DNA of 46,973 bases from Streptomyces lonarensis (GCF_012033735.1 NZ_JAAVJD010000014.1:1-46973), one strand, 5' to 3'. Shown: positions 15,931 to 27,421, numbered from the stretch's first letter. Notes: generated from the sequence alone by a model not told the origin. A program made the numbers and translations.

Positions 15931-16065
15931 TCACTCCACGTCCGACGGGATGCGATCGCCAACGAGCGGCGAACGGCGTTCGCCGCAGCGCGTGCAAAGC
16001 CAGCTCCCTTTTCGGTGCCCCCAGCTCCGAGCCGCGCGGGACCCCGTGCGCTCTGGATTTGTCAT
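15931..16065 (-). CDS. Possible 44-aa protein with a CxxC motif
   Basis: An ATG at 16065 opens a 44-residue frame with SWLCTRCGERR in the middle and an otherwise basic composition. It fills most of the 320-base gap between the 77-aa gene and the radical-SAM gene. There is no convincing ribosome-binding site (only GAGA), so it may be chance. The rest of the 15758-16079 gap holds only the candidate promoter. Confidence 0.25.
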   Translation of the reverse strand: MTNPERTGSRAARSWGHRKGSWLCTRCGERRSPLVGDRIPSDVE

Positions 16066-16079
16066 GTTCGCGCTGGTCT

Positions 16080-18005
<1,926 letters not shown>

Positions 18006-18114
18006 GGGTGACAACTCCGGGGGGTGTCGGTCGCGCTGTACGGTCGGGCCGCGCCGCCGGGCGGCGGCGTGGGCCGCGGACAAGGGGATCGGCCGTTCAG
18101 CGTACTGGGTCACG

Positions 18115-18151
18115 CCGGTGCCCCGCACCGCGCGGCGGTACGGGGCACCGG
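18115..18151 (-). terminator. Terminator after rodA
   Basis: CCGGTGCCCCG and CGGGGCACCGG form an 11-bp stem 11 bases past the rodA stop, separating the cell-wall operon from the radical-SAM gene. Confidence 0.75.
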
Positions 18152-18162
18152 GGAGGGCCGGG

Positions 18163-19359
18163 TCAGGCGGAGGCGGACAGCGCCCGTTTCATCCGGATCG
18201 ACTGGAGGAGCCCGATCGCGATCCAGGTCGCGAACATCGACGTACCGCCGTACGACAGGAACGGCAGCGGGATGCCGGCGACCGGCATGATGCCCATCGC
18301 CATCCCGATGTTCTCGAAGGACTGGAAGGCGAACCAGGCGACGATCCCGGTGGCGATGACCGTGCCGTACAGCTCCGTCGCGCCGCGTGCGATCCGCAGT
18401 GCCCGCCAGAGCACGACCCCCAGCAGCACGATGATCGCCCCCGCGCCGAGGAAGCCCAGCTCCTCGCCGGCGACGGTGAAGATGAAGTCGGTGTGCTGCT
18501 CGGGCACGAACTGGCCGGTGGTCTGGGTGCCCTGGAAGAGCCCCTTGCCGTCGAGCCCGCCCGAGCCGATCGCGATCCGTGCCTGGTTGGTGTTGTAGCC
18601 GACGCCGGAGGGGTCGCGGCTGGGGTCGGCGAAGGCGGCGAACCGGTCGATCTGGTACTGGTCGAGGAGGCCGAGGAACCAGACGGTCAGCGCCGCGGCC
18701 ACCCCGGCGGCGACCAGTCCCAGCGTCCAGCCGATGCGGGCGCCGGAGCCGAAGAGGATGCCGAGGATGATCGCCGCGATCACCATGGCCATGCCGGTGT
18801 CGTCCACCAGGACGATGCACAGCGGCACCGCGGCCAGCGCGAGCGCCTGCAGCATCGTCTTGCCGCCGGGGTACTCGCGGTCGCCTGCGTCCACGCGGGC
18901 CGCCAGTATGACCGCCATGCCCATGATGACGGCGACCTTGGCGAACTCGCCCGGCTGGATCGTGTAGTCCCCGATCGCGAGCCAGGCGCGCTGGCCGTTG
19001 ATCTCGGTGCCCAGCGGGGTGAACACCAGCAGCATCAGGATGAGGGTGAACACGTAGAAGACCGGCACGAAGCCGCGCAGCCGGTGGTGGCCGAGCCACA
19101 TGACGCCGACGGCGAGCGCGATCCCGATGGAGAGGTTGACGACTTGCCGCAGGAGGAAGTACTGCGGATCCCCTCCCGTTATGCCGGTGCGCGTCCGGGT
19201 GGCCGACCACACCAGCAGGCAGCCCAGCACGGAGAGGGCGCCGGCGGCGCCCATCAGGACCCAGTCGACCCGGCGCAGCAGCGAGTCCCGGGCGGTCAGC
19301 CGCATCCAGGCCGGCTGCTGGCCGGTGCGCCGGGCGCCCACGTAGGTGTGGATGCTCAC
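18163..19359 (-). CDS. rodA: SEDS peptidoglycan glycosyltransferase RodA
   Basis: A 398-residue polytopic membrane protein of the RodA/FtsW/SpoVE family that polymerises lipid II together with a class B PBP. About ten membrane segments are visible. Family signatures include GTEINGQRAWLAIG, IQPGEFAKVAV, FVPEQHTDFIFTVAGEELGF and the C-terminal IPLPFLSYGGTSM. It follows the PBP2 gene by four bases, so the glycosyltransferase and its transpeptidase partner are cotranscribed. In Streptomyces the equivalent locus (called sfr) acts in spore-wall synthesis. Confidence 0.97.
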   Translation of the reverse strand: MSIHTYVGARRTGQQPAWMRLTARDSLLRRVDWVLMGAAGALSVLGCLLVWSATRTRTGITGGDPQYFLLRQVVNLSIGIALAVGVMWLGHHRLRGFVPVFYVFTLILMLLVFTPLGTEINGQRAWLAIGDYTIQPGEFAKVAVIMGMAVILAARVDAGDREYPGGKTMLQALALAAVPLCIVLVDDTGMAMVIAAIILGILFGSGARIGWTLGLVAAGVAAALTVWFLGLLDQYQIDRFAAFADPSRDPSGVGYNTNQARIAIGSGGLDGKGLFQGTQTTGQFVPEQHTDFIFTVAGEELGFLGAGAIIVLLGVVLWRALRIARGATELYGTVIATGIVAWFAFQSFENIGMAMGIMPVAGIPLPFLSYGGTSMFATWIAIGLLQSIRMKRALSASA

Positions 19360-19363
19360 CGCC

Positions 19364-21460
19364 TCACCCCTCGTCCGCGATGATGGTGCCGTTCTCGTCG
19401 ATCTCCGGCAGGCTGCTCATCGGCTCGGGCAGCAGCGCCGCGTCGCGGTCGACGGCCCCGTCCTCCGAGACACCGTAGATCGCCTCGTAGATCCGCCGGA
19501 CCGCCACGCCGGAGGCGCCGGAGCCGGTACCGGCCTGGTCGATGGTCATGACGACGGTGTAGTCGTCGGAGAAAGTCGTCAGCCAGGACCGGGACTGCTT
19601 GTTGTCGGTGGTCGCGGTGCCGGTCTTGGCGTAGAGCGGGATCTCGTCCAGCGGCCAGCCGCCGAACCGCCAGGAGGCGGTACCGGTCGACACGACGTCG
19701 GCGGTGGCGGCCTTGAGCTGCCTTATGGTCTGCTCGCTGGCGGGCAGCTTGCCGGTCTCGACGGGCGCGATCTCCTCGACGAGGGTGCCGTCGGCGCCGA
19801 TGACGGCCTTGCCCACGGTCGGCTGGTACATGGTGCCGCCGTTGGCGATCGCGGCGTATATCACCGCCATCTGCAGCGGGGTGACCAGCACGTCGCCCTG
19901 GCCGATGGAGAAGTTGACGGCGTCACCGGCGCGGAGCTTCCACCCCTCCTCGCAGTTCTCCCGGGCGAGGCGGTGCGCGAAGTCCTGCTTGTCGGACTTG
20001 GCCATCTCGCACCAGGAGTCCTTGTTGGCCTCCCAGTACGAGCGCTTCCACTCGCGGTCCGGGACGCGGCCGGGGACCTCGGAGGGGAGGTCGATGCCGG
20101 TGGTGGCGCCGAGGCCGAAGCCGAGGGCGGTGTCGTACAGGTAGTCGTTGGCGTCGTCCTTGGGGTTGGGCCCGCCGTCCTTCTGCCATTCCTGGTGGGC
20201 CAAGCGGTAGAAGACGGTGTTGCAGGAGACCTCCAGGGCGCGGCCGAGGCTGATGGGCCCGTAGCCGGTGGACTCGAAGTTCCGGAAGGTCTGGCTGCCG
20301 ATGCTGTAGGAGGACGAGCAGTCGTAGCTGCCGTCGAAAGGGTAGCCGGCGTTGACCGCGCCCGCGGAGGTGACGACCTTGAAGGTCGAGCCGGCCGGGG
20401 ACTGGCCCTGGATGGCGCGGTTCAGCAGCGGGAAGTTGGAGCCCTCGCCGGTGAGCTCCTGGTAGTCGCCGCCGGAGATGCCGCCGACCCAGACGTTGGG
20501 GTCGTAGTCGGGGGCGGAGGCCATGGCGACGATGCGGCCGGTCTCGTTCTCCATGACGATCGCCGCGCCGGAGTCGGCCTCGTAGGTGCGGCCGGTGATC
20601 TCGTCGGTCTGGGTGCGCGCGTCCTTCATGGCCTGGGCGAGTTCCTTCTCGACCACGGCCTGGACCCGGGAGTCGATGCTGGTGACGACGTTCGCCCCGG
20701 CCACCGCCTCGTCGTTGTCGGCCTCGCCGATGACGCGGCCGAACTTGTCGACCTCGTAGCGGGTGATGCCGGCGCTGCCGCGCAGGAACGAGTCGTAGGT
20801 GCGCTCCAGGCCGGAGCGGCCGATCTGGTCCGAGCGCAGCAGCGGCGAGTCGGTGTCGCCTGCCTCCTGCACCTCGTCGTCGGTGACGGGCGAGAGGTAG
20901 CCGAGGACCTGGGAGGTGGCGGCGCCGTCGGGCGCGGTGTAGCGGCGGACGGCGGTGGGTTCGGCGCTGATGCCGGGGAACGCCTCGGCGCGCTCGCGGA
21001 TCTGGAGTGCCTGCTCGGTGGTGGCCTCGTCGGTGACGGGGATCGGCTGGTAGGGCGAACCGTTCCAGCAGGGCTGCGGGGTCTGCGCGTCGCAGAGGCG
21101 GACCTTGTTGGCGACCTCCTCCTCGGACATGTCGAGGAGTTCGGCGAGGTCGGCGAGGACCTGCTCGCCGCCGTCGCGCTGCCGCATCAGCTCGGTGCGG
21201 TCGGCGGAGACGACCAGGCGGGTCTCGTTGTCGGCCAGCGGCACGCCGCGCGCGTCGAGGATGGAGCCGCGGACGGCGGGCTGCACGACCTGCTGGACGT
21301 GGTTGCCCGCGGCCGCTTCCTGGTACTCGTCGCCGCTGCGGATCTGGAGGTACCAGAGCCGTCCGCCGAGCGTGAGGAGCAGCGAGAGGACCAGTATCTG
21401 GATGACGACGAGCCGGATGGTGATGCGCGAGGTGCGGCCCGTCTCCGGGATGTTGCTCAC
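19364..21460 (-). CDS. mrdA: Penicillin-binding protein 2 (class B transpeptidase)
   Basis: A 698-residue, membrane-anchored peptidoglycan transpeptidase. One signal-anchor helix (LVVIQILVLSLLLTLGGRLW) is followed by the PBP dimerisation domain. The transpeptidase domain has SPAGSTFKV with the active-site Ser around residue 357, the SCNT motif and the KTGTA motif around 611. It works with RodA and the Mre proteins in lateral or spore wall assembly. The GTG start overlaps the mreD stop by four bases, so translation is coupled. An insert containing several Cys residues (RLCDAQTPQPC, ENCEEG) may form disulfides outside the membrane. Confidence 0.97.
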   Translation of the reverse strand: MSNIPETGRTSRITIRLVVIQILVLSLLLTLGGRLWYLQIRSGDEYQEAAAGNHVQQVVQPAVRGSILDARGVPLADNETRLVVSADRTELMRQRDGGEQVLADLAELLDMSEEEVANKVRLCDAQTPQPCWNGSPYQPIPVTDEATTEQALQIRERAEAFPGISAEPTAVRRYTAPDGAATSQVLGYLSPVTDDEVQEAGDTDSPLLRSDQIGRSGLERTYDSFLRGSAGITRYEVDKFGRVIGEADNDEAVAGANVVTSIDSRVQAVVEKELAQAMKDARTQTDEITGRTYEADSGAAIVMENETGRIVAMASAPDYDPNVWVGGISGGDYQELTGEGSNFPLLNRAIQGQSPAGSTFKVVTSAGAVNAGYPFDGSYDCSSSYSIGSQTFRNFESTGYGPISLGRALEVSCNTVFYRLAHQEWQKDGGPNPKDDANDYLYDTALGFGLGATTGIDLPSEVPGRVPDREWKRSYWEANKDSWCEMAKSDKQDFAHRLARENCEEGWKLRAGDAVNFSIGQGDVLVTPLQMAVIYAAIANGGTMYQPTVGKAVIGADGTLVEEIAPVETGKLPASEQTIRQLKAATADVVSTGTASWRFGGWPLDEIPLYAKTGTATTDNKQSRSWLTTFSDDYTVVMTIDQAGTGSGASGVAVRRIYEAIYGVSEDGAVDRDAALLPEPMSSLPEIDENGTIIADEG

Positions 21461-22170
21461 AGCCGCTTGACCCCCTTGATGCGTCCTGCCTTCGGGCGGC
21501 CGCCCATGGTGACGCGGGTGCTGCGGCCCTTGCGGCCCAGCAGCGGCGACCAGGGCTTGGTCCCGCCTCCGGGGCGTTTGAAGAGCGACGCGCGGGAGGG
21601 CTGGGCCCAGCTGTTGATGGTGTCGTTGCCGCCGGCGGAGCCGGAGACCGACTCGGCGGCGAGGGGGTCGTCCTCCAGTTTGCGCGCCAGGGCCATGACC
21701 AGCGGCACGGCGAACGGTGCGAGCAGCAGGTCGTAGATGGTGGCGGTGACGACGAGGGTGATGAGGCTGCCCAGGGCGACGGCGGTGTCGCCGACGAGGG
21801 TGCCGACCCCGGCGTACAGCAGGGTGGAGGCGACGGCGCCGGCTCCGACGACGATCATCGGGACGGTCGCCGAGCGGTGGGGTCCGGTCTCGGGCCGGGT
21901 CAGGCCGGCCGCGTAGCCGATGACGCAGAGCACGAGGGCGTAGCGGCCGACGGCGTGGTCCGCCGGGGGTGCGATGTCGGCGAGGAGGCCGGCGCCGAAC
22001 CCTGCCAGGGCCCCGCCGACGTGGCCGTAGACCAGGGCCAGGCCGAGGACGGTGAGCAGCAGCAGGTCGGGGACGGCGCCGGGGAGCTGGAGGCGGGCGA
22101 GGACGGTGACCTGGAGCACGAGCGCCACGATCACCAGCACGGCGGTGAGGAGGGTGCGGGTCAGGCGCAT
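21457..22170 (-). CDS. mreD: Rod shape-determining protein MreD
   Basis: A 237-residue membrane protein with five or six hydrophobic segments in the first ~165 residues, opening LTAVLVIVALVLQVTVLARL, and the MreD-type LLADIAPP motif. A basic cytoplasmic tail of about 70 residues (RASLFKRPGGG, RKGRSTRVTMGGR) extends it beyond the usual ~170. It lies between mreC (two bases apart) and mrdA (four-base overlap). It links the MreB cytoskeleton and MreC to the RodA-PBP2 wall synthase. Confidence 0.92.
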   Translation of the reverse strand: MRLTRTLLTAVLVIVALVLQVTVLARLQLPGAVPDLLLLTVLGLALVYGHVGGALAGFGAGLLADIAPPADHAVGRYALVLCVIGYAAGLTRPETGPHRSATVPMIVVGAGAVASTLLYAGVGTLVGDTAVALGSLITLVVTATIYDLLLAPFAVPLVMALARKLEDDPLAAESVSGSAGGNDTINSWAQPSRASLFKRPGGGTKPWSPLLGRKGRSTRVTMGGRPKAGRIKGVKRL

Positions 22171-22172
22171 GG

Positions 22173-23246
22173 TCAGTCAGCTCCCACGATGGCTTCGGGG
22201 TCGGTGCCCGTGCCGGGGCCGGTGCCCTGGCCGGTGTCGTTCCCGCCGGGCTCCGTTCCGGTGCCGGCGTCGCCGTCGGCGGTGCCGCCTTCCGTCTCCC
22301 CGCCCTCGCCCGCGTCGGCGTCCTCGTCCTCGTCGTCGGCGTCCTCGTCCGCGTCCTCGGCGGGCTTCTCCTCCCGCGCGTCCTCGGGACGCTCGGGGAG
22401 GACGGAGTCGCGCGGGTTGTCGCGCGGGGGCTCGACCACGACGCCGACCAGGTCGAGCTGGGTGAAGGCGACGTAGGGGCGGATGCGGACGGTGCGGGTG
22501 AGGTCGCCGGAGGCGGCCTCGACGCTGGTGACCTCGCCGACCGGGACGCCGGGGACGAAGGGCTTGCCGTCGGCGGAGCCGAAGGTGACGAGCCGGTCTC
22601 CGGCCTTCACCTTGGCGCGGTGGTTGAGGAGTTGGACGTCGATGGTGTCGTCGCCGCGCCCGTTGGCGAAGCCGAGTTCGTCGCTGCCCTCCATGCGGGT
22701 GCCGACGGTGAAGTTCGGGTCGCTGGCCAGCAGGACCGTCGCGGTGCCGGGGCCCACGGTGGTGACGCGGCCGACGAGGCCGTCACCGTTGAGCACGGTC
22801 ATGTCGCGGCGGATGCCGTCGTCCCGCCCGGCGTCGATGGTGATCGTCCAGGAGAAGCCCTGGGCCGGCCCCATGGCGATGACCTGGGCGCCGACGATGC
22901 GGTACTGGCCCGCGCCGGCGGTGCCGAGCATCTCGTCGAGCTGCCTTATGCGGGAGTCCCGGTGCTCGGAGCTGCCGAGCTCCTGGCGGAGTTCGGCGTT
23001 CTCCCTCTCCAGCTCGCTGATGCGGTCGTGACGGCGTCCGGAGTCGCGGACGGCGCCGATGGCGTTGCCGACCGGGTCGACGGCCCGGGCGAGGCCGGAC
23101 TCGACCGGGCCGAACACCGTGGCGGCGACCTCCCGCGGCCCGTCCATCGGCGATTCCTCGCCGCTGCGGAGGTCCATCGTGATCAGCGCGAAGGCGATGG
23201 CGACCAGAAGCAGGAGCAGGAGCCTGCTCTCCTTGGTGTCCCTCAC
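22173..23246 (-). CDS. mreC: Rod shape-determining protein MreC
   Basis: A 357-residue protein with one N-terminal membrane anchor (LLLLLLVAIAFALITMDLRS), a coiled coil (RISELERENAELRQELGSSE) and the extracytoplasmic beta domain with the MreC-type DGLVGRVTTVGPGTATVLL and TFGSADGKPFVPGVPVGEV segments. The last ~75 residues are a low-complexity acidic and Gly-rich tail, longer than in rod-shaped model bacteria. MreC scaffolds PBP2 outside the membrane. It starts with GTG and is separated from mreB by 121 bases. Confidence 0.95.
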   Translation of the reverse strand: MRDTKESRLLLLLLVAIAFALITMDLRSGEESPMDGPREVAATVFGPVESGLARAVDPVGNAIGAVRDSGRRHDRISELERENAELRQELGSSEHRDSRIRQLDEMLGTAGAGQYRIVGAQVIAMGPAQGFSWTITIDAGRDDGIRRDMTVLNGDGLVGRVTTVGPGTATVLLASDPNFTVGTRMEGSDELGFANGRGDDTIDVQLLNHRAKVKAGDRLVTFGSADGKPFVPGVPVGEVTSVEAASGDLTRTVRIRPYVAFTQLDLVGVVVEPPRDNPRDSVLPERPEDAREEKPAEDADEDADDEDEDADAGEGGETEGGTADGDAGTGTEPGGNDTGQGTGPGTGTDPEAIVGAD

Positions 23247-23367
23247 GTGCGGAGGCCGTGCCTTTCTGCGTCGTTCGGTGGTCCGCCCGCCGGTCGGCCC
23301 GCCGGGCGGCGTACGCTGCCCGGCCGCAGCCGGCGGGGCGGTGCCGCGCGGTGGGGCCCGGGGGGCG

Positions 23368-24396
23368 TCACCGTCGCGGCTGGGCGTCCAGTACCTGCTG
23401 CAGCGCCTCGAACTCCTCGACGCACTTGCCGGAGCCGAGGGCGACGGAGTCGAGCGGGTCCTCGGCGATGTGGATGGGCATGCCGGTCTCCTGGCGGAGC
23501 CGTTCGTCGAGGCCGCGGAGCATCGCGCCGCCGCCGGTGAGGACGATGCCGCGGTCCATGATGTCGCCGGACAGCTCGGGCGGGCACTTGTCCAGGGTCG
23601 TCTTGACGGCGTCCACGATGGAGTTGACGGGCTCCTCCATCGCCTTGCGGACCTCGCCGGAGGAGATCACGACGGTCTTCGGCAGCCCGCTGACCAGGTC
23701 GCGGCCACGGATCTCGGTGTGCTCGTCCTGCTCGGTGTCGTAGGCGGAGCCGATGGTGATCTTGATGTTCTCGGCGGACCGCTCGCCCAGCAGGAGGCTG
23801 TACTCCTTCTTGATGTGCTGGATGATCGCGTTGTCCAGCTCGTCGCCGGCGACGCGGATGGACTGCGCCGTGACGATGCCGCCGAGCGAGATCACCGCGA
23901 CCTCGGTGGTGCCGCCGCCGATGTCGACGACCATGTTGCCGGTCGCCTCGTGCACGGGGAGGCCGGAGCCGATGGCGGCGGCCATGGGCTCCTCGATGAT
24001 GTGGACCTGGCGCGCGCCCGCCTGCGTCGACGCCTCGATGACGGCGCGTCGTTCGACCCCGGTGATGCCCGAGGGAACACAGACCACGACCCGGGGGCGG
24101 GCGAGGTAGCGGCGCTTGTGGATTTTCAGGATGAAGTAGCGGAGCATCCGCTCGGTGATCTCGAAATCCGCGATCACCCCGTCCTTGAGGGGACGCACGG
24201 CGACGATGTTGCCGGGGGTCCGGCCGATCATCTTCTTCGCCTCGGATCCGACGGCGAGAATGCCACCGGTGTTGGTGTTGATGGCGACGACGGAAGGCTC
24301 GTTCAGCACGATGCCACGGCCTCTGACGTACACCAGCGTATTGGCCGTTCCGAGATCGACTGCCATGTCTCGACCCATGAAAGACATATTGCTCAT
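23368..24396 (-). CDS. mreB: Actin-like protein MreB
   Basis: A 342-residue bacterial actin. Phosphate-binding and hinge motifs are intact: [56 protein letters not shown] and [18 protein letters not shown]. In Streptomyces MreB acts mainly in spore-wall thickening and not in vegetative rod shape. It heads the mreBCD-mrdA-rodA gene series. No strong ribosome-binding site precedes the ATG at 24396; a second in-frame ATG lies three codons later. Length and sequence are typical. Confidence 0.98.
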   Translation of the reverse strand: MSNMSFMGRDMAVDLGTANTLVYVRGRGIVLNEPSVVAINTNTGGILAVGSEAKKMIGRTPGNIVAVRPLKDGVIADFEITERMLRYFILKIHKRRYLARPRVVVCVPSGITGVERRAVIEASTQAGARQVHIIEEPMAAAIGSGLPVHEATGNMVVDIGGGTTEVAVISLGGIVTAQSIRVAGDELDNAIIQHIKKEYSLLLGERSAENIKITIGSAYDTEQDEHTEIRGRDLVSGLPKTVVISSGEVRKAMEEPVNSIVDAVKTTLDKCPPELSGDIMDRGIVLTGGGAMLRGLDERLRQETGMPIHIAEDPLDSVALGSGKCVEEFEALQQVLDAQPRR

Positions 24397-24884
24397 GAGG
24401 ATACGTCTGGCCTTCCAGCTGGAGCGTTGGGTGCGTGGAGGTCGGCAGGATGCGATGTCGCCGCCGCCCGCGTACTACGCGGTGGGCACGCGTCACATCG
24501 TATCCCCGGCCGGTCGGGCACAGGGCGCCGGTGCGCCTTGAGTCGCCATTGTCAACGGAACCCGGCCCGTCCACCGTCATGGTGACGTCGTGTTCGGGTG
24601 AAGACTTGCCCGTTCGACTCTACATACCCCGATGGCGGAGCGCATTGGAGCGACAAGCGCGGTGCGGGCAATTCCCGCCGGATGCGGCGGGCCCGCCGAC
24701 CACCGGCCCGACCGGGCGTGTCGCGCGCCGGTCCCGGTGGCCGGATCGCCGCGGGCCGGGTGACGGCCCGCGGCTATCCGTGAATCGGTTCGCCGGTTCG
24801 CCGGCGGCACGCGAAAAGCGGCGTGGCGGCGGCGCCGGTCGGGATGTCCGGTCCTGACACGAGGTCGGACGGAACAGTCCGGAA
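24397..24884. other. mreB upstream region, no gene seen
   Basis: This 488-base spacer should hold the mreB promoters. A possible minus-strand -10 box, TAGAGT, lies at 24622-24617 without a clear -35. A tandem 8-bp repeat (CGGTTCGC twice) occurs near 24787. The ndk terminator hairpin is listed separately. Confidence 0.4.
24749..24773 (-). terminator. Hairpin downstream of ndk
   Basis: CCGCGGGCC and GGCCCGCGG form a perfect 9-bp stem with a 7-base loop about 110 bases past the ndk stop, between ndk and the mreB promoter region. Confidence 0.5.
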
Positions 24885-25298
24885 TTAGCTCAGACCGGGG
24901 AAGAAAATCTTCATCTCGCGTTCGGCGGAGGCCTCGGAGTCCGACGCGTGGATGAGGTTCTCACGCACGATGGTGCCGAAGTCGCCGCGGATCGAGCCCG
25001 GAGCGGCGGCGATCGGGTCGGTCGGGCCGGAGAGCGCCCGCACGCCCTCGATGACGCGCTCGCCCTCGACGACCATGGCGACCGACGGACCGGAGACCAT
25101 GAAGTCCATCAGCGGGGCGTAGAACGGGCGGCCCTCGTGCTCGGCGTAGTGCTCGGCCAGCGTGGCGCGGTCCAGCGTGCGCAGCTCCAGCGCGGTGATG
25201 CTCCAGCCCGCCTTCGCCTCGATCCGGCCGATGATCTCGCCGACCAGTCCGCGGCGGACGGCGTCCGGCTTGAGGAGAACGAGGGTGCGCTGGGTCAT
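24885..25298 (-). CDS. ndk: Nucleoside diphosphate kinase
   Basis: A 137-residue enzyme that transfers the gamma-phosphate between nucleoside tri- and diphosphates through a phosphohistidine. The start (MTQRTLVLLKPDAVRRGLVG) and the active-site segment NLIHASDSEASAEREMKIFF with His117 are canonical, and the length is normal. The gene stands alone between two hairpins, downstream of folC-DUF4233 and upstream of mreB in the same direction. Confidence 0.98.
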   Translation of the reverse strand: MTQRTLVLLKPDAVRRGLVGEIIGRIEAKAGWSITALELRTLDRATLAEHYAEHEGRPFYAPLMDFMVSGPSVAMVVEGERVIEGVRALSGPTDPIAAAPGSIRGDFGTIVRENLIHASDSEASAEREMKIFFPGLS

Positions 25299-25440
25299 GG
25301 ATGGGCTCCAACCGGGGTGCGGTGCGGGACAGGTGAAGGCCCGGGATGCCCGGCGGGCGGCCGCGCGGCATCGACCGGTGGCCCGCACGATACCCGCACC
25401 CGGACCCGCTCCCCCAGTCGGGCCCCGGCTAGGTCCACCC

Positions 25441-25468
25441 CCCGGACCGGCGCGCGGGCCGGTCCGGG
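25441..25468 (-). terminator. Terminator after the DUF4233 gene
   Basis: CCCGGACCGG and CCGGTCCGGG form a perfect 10-bp stem with an 8-base loop between the DUF4233 gene and ndk. Confidence 0.7.
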
Positions 25469-25524
25469 CGCCGGGGACGCACCCCGGCGCGTGCTCGGCG
25501 ACCCGCCCCGGGCCGCGGCCGAGG

Positions 25525-25857
25525 TCAGGCCTGCGCGGCGTGCGCGGCCTTCATCTCGTCCACGCGGCGGCCGAAGTGGACCGAGGCCCACCACAGGCCG
25601 GCGAAGCAGGCGCCCAGGAAGAACATCATCGGGACGAGGAACCCGCTGAGCACCAGCCCGGCCTGGAGCGCCCAGCCCATCGCCACTCCCCCGGGTCGCG
25701 TCACGAAGCCGCACAGCAGCACGCACAGCGCCATGACGACCCCGCACACCGCCCAGAGAGTCCCCGCCGGGACGTCCGTCATCCGGAACGCGACGAGGCC
25801 GACGAGCCCGACGATCAGGCACTCGGAGATCAGCGTCGCGGAGCAGAGCGTGCGCAT
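25525..25857 (-). CDS. DUF4233 family membrane protein
   Basis: A 110-residue protein with four predicted membrane helices (segments around ISECLIVGLVGLVAFRM, AVCGVVMALCVLLCG, GWALQAGLVLSGFLVP and MFFLGACFAGLWWAS) and a short charged tail. It follows folC with a one-base overlap (TGATG), an arrangement recurring across actinobacteria. No function has been assigned to the family. Coupling to folC suggests a linked role but the sequence gives no hint of what that is. Confidence 0.92.
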   Translation of the reverse strand: MRTLCSATLISECLIVGLVGLVAFRMTDVPAGTLWAVCGVVMALCVLLCGFVTRPGGVAMGWALQAGLVLSGFLVPMMFFLGACFAGLWWASVHFGRRVDEMKAAHAAQA

Positions 25858-27407
25858 CAGCGGTCCCTTCCCAGCAGCAGGCGGGCCTCGCCCACGGTGA
25901 TGACGGAGCCGGTCACCAGCACCCCGGCGCCGCCGTACTCGGCGGACTCCTCGGCGAGGGTGATCGCGGCCTCGATGGCGTCGTCGAGTCGGGGTTCGAC
26001 CTGGACGCGGTCCTCGCCGAAGACCTCCACCGCGACGGCGGCCAGCTCGTCGGGGTCCATGGCGCGGTGCGTGGAGTTGCCGGTCACGACGACCTCGGCC
26101 AGCACCGTCTCCAGCGCCTCCAGCACACCGCGGACGTCCTTGCCCGCGCTGGTGCCGACCACGCCGATGAGCCGGCTGAAGTCGAACGCCTCGGCGATGG
26201 CGGCGGCGGTCACCGCGGCGCCGGCCGGGTTGTGCGCGGCGTCGAGGATGACGCTGGGGCTGGTGCGGACGAGCTCCAGCCTGCCGGGCGAGGTGACGTG
26301 GGCGAACGCCTCGCGCACCAGGTCCTGGTCGAGCGTGCGGTGGTGGGTGGCGCCGATACCGAAGAACGCCTCCACCGCCGCCAGTGCGACCACCGCGTTG
26401 TGCGCCATGTGCTCGCCGTGCAGCGGCAGGAAGACGTCGGGGTACTCGCCGCCGAGCCCGCGCAGGGTCAGCAGCTGGCCGCCCACCGCGACCTCGCGGG
26501 AGACGACGCCGAACTCCAGGCCCTCACGGGCGACGGTGGCGTCCCGCTCGCCGGCGCGGCGCAGCATCACCGCGGCGGCGTCCAGCGGCTGCTGGGCGAG
26601 GACGACGGTCGCGTCCTGCTTGATGATCCCCGACTTCTCGCCCGCGATCGCCTCCTCGGTGGTGCCGAGGCGGTCGGTGTGGTCCAGCGAGATCGGGGTG
26701 ACGACGGCCACCTGGCCGTCGACGACGTTGGTGCAGTCCCACTCGCCGCCCATGCCGACCTCGACGACGGCGACGTCCACCGGGGCGTCGGCGAACGCGG
26801 CGAACGCCATCGCGGTGAGCACCTCGAAGAAGGAGAGCCGGTGCTCCTGCCGGGAGTCGACCAGCTCGACGTAGGGCAGCAGGTCGCGGTAGGTCTCGAT
26901 GAACCGCTCGGGGTCGATCGGCCGGCGGTCCAGGCTGATCCGCTCGGTGATCGACTGCACGTGCGGGCTGCTGAACCGGCCGGTGCGCAGTTCGAAGGCG
27001 CCCAGGAGCGTCTCGATCATGCGAGCGGTGGTGGTCTTGCCGTTGGTGCCGGTGATGTGGATCGACGGGTAGGAGCGCTGCGGCTCGCCGAGGACGTCCA
27101 TCAGCTCGCGGATGCGGACCAGCGAGGGGTCGAGCTTGGTCTCGGGCCACCGCTGCGCCAGCTCCGCCTCGACCTCCGCGAGGGCGCGGTCGGTCTCCGG
27201 GTCCTCGGGGCGCCCGGGCACGTCGTCCTTGGCGGAGGGCGGGCCGGACAGGGCGCGCAGCGTCCGGCTCCCGGCCTCGATGACGGCCAGGTCGGGATCT
27301 CGGACGGTCTCCTCCTCGACGATCTCCGCGAACGGGTCGCCGCCCGGGGTGTCGGGGGCGTGGTCGTCGGGGGTGTCGGGGCCGAAGTCGTCGGGGGTGT
27401 CGCTCAC
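25857..27407 (-). CDS. folC: Folylpolyglutamate synthase / dihydrofolate synthase
   Basis: A 516-residue Mur-ligase-family enzyme adding glutamate to folates. The ATP-binding loop HITGTNGKTTTARM, the segment TGRFSSPHVQSITERISLD, VEVGMGGEWDCTN and SLDHTDRLGTT, and the C-terminal ILDAAHNPAGA are all typical. The first ~80 residues are an acidic, low-complexity extension. I chose the GTG at 27407: a TAGACT box ends eight bases before it and no Shine-Dalgarno is present, which fits a leaderless transcript. A TTG at 27416 would add three residues. The gene is coupled to DUF4233 downstream. Confidence 0.95.
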   Translation of the reverse strand: MSDTPDDFGPDTPDDHAPDTPGGDPFAEIVEEETVRDPDLAVIEAGSRTLRALSGPPSAKDDVPGRPEDPETDRALAEVEAELAQRWPETKLDPSLVRIRELMDVLGEPQRSYPSIHITGTNGKTTTARMIETLLGAFELRTGRFSSPHVQSITERISLDRRPIDPERFIETYRDLLPYVELVDSRQEHRLSFFEVLTAMAFAAFADAPVDVAVVEVGMGGEWDCTNVVDGQVAVVTPISLDHTDRLGTTEEAIAGEKSGIIKQDATVVLAQQPLDAAAVMLRRAGERDATVAREGLEFGVVSREVAVGGQLLTLRGLGGEYPDVFLPLHGEHMAHNAVVALAAVEAFFGIGATHHRTLDQDLVREAFAHVTSPGRLELVRTSPSVILDAAHNPAGAAVTAAAIAEAFDFSRLIGVVGTSAGKDVRGVLEALETVLAEVVVTGNSTHRAMDPDELAAVAVEVFGEDRVQVEPRLDDAIEAAITLAEESAEYGGAGVLVTGSVITVGEARLLLGRDR

Positions 27408-27415
27408 GGGGCTCA

Positions 27416-27421
27416 AGTCTA
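27416..27421 (-). promoter_or_regulatory. folC: -10 box of folC, leaderless transcript likely
   Basis: TAGACT on the minus strand lies eight bases before the folC GTG. No good -35 is visible. The spacing would start the mRNA at or next to the start codon. Confidence 0.4.

Noticed and set aside
15726-15962. Leftward 78-codon frame overlapping the 77-aa gene's promoter region
   Set aside because: It overlaps the promoter and start of a gene with a strong ribosome-binding site and has a biased, non-protein-like composition.
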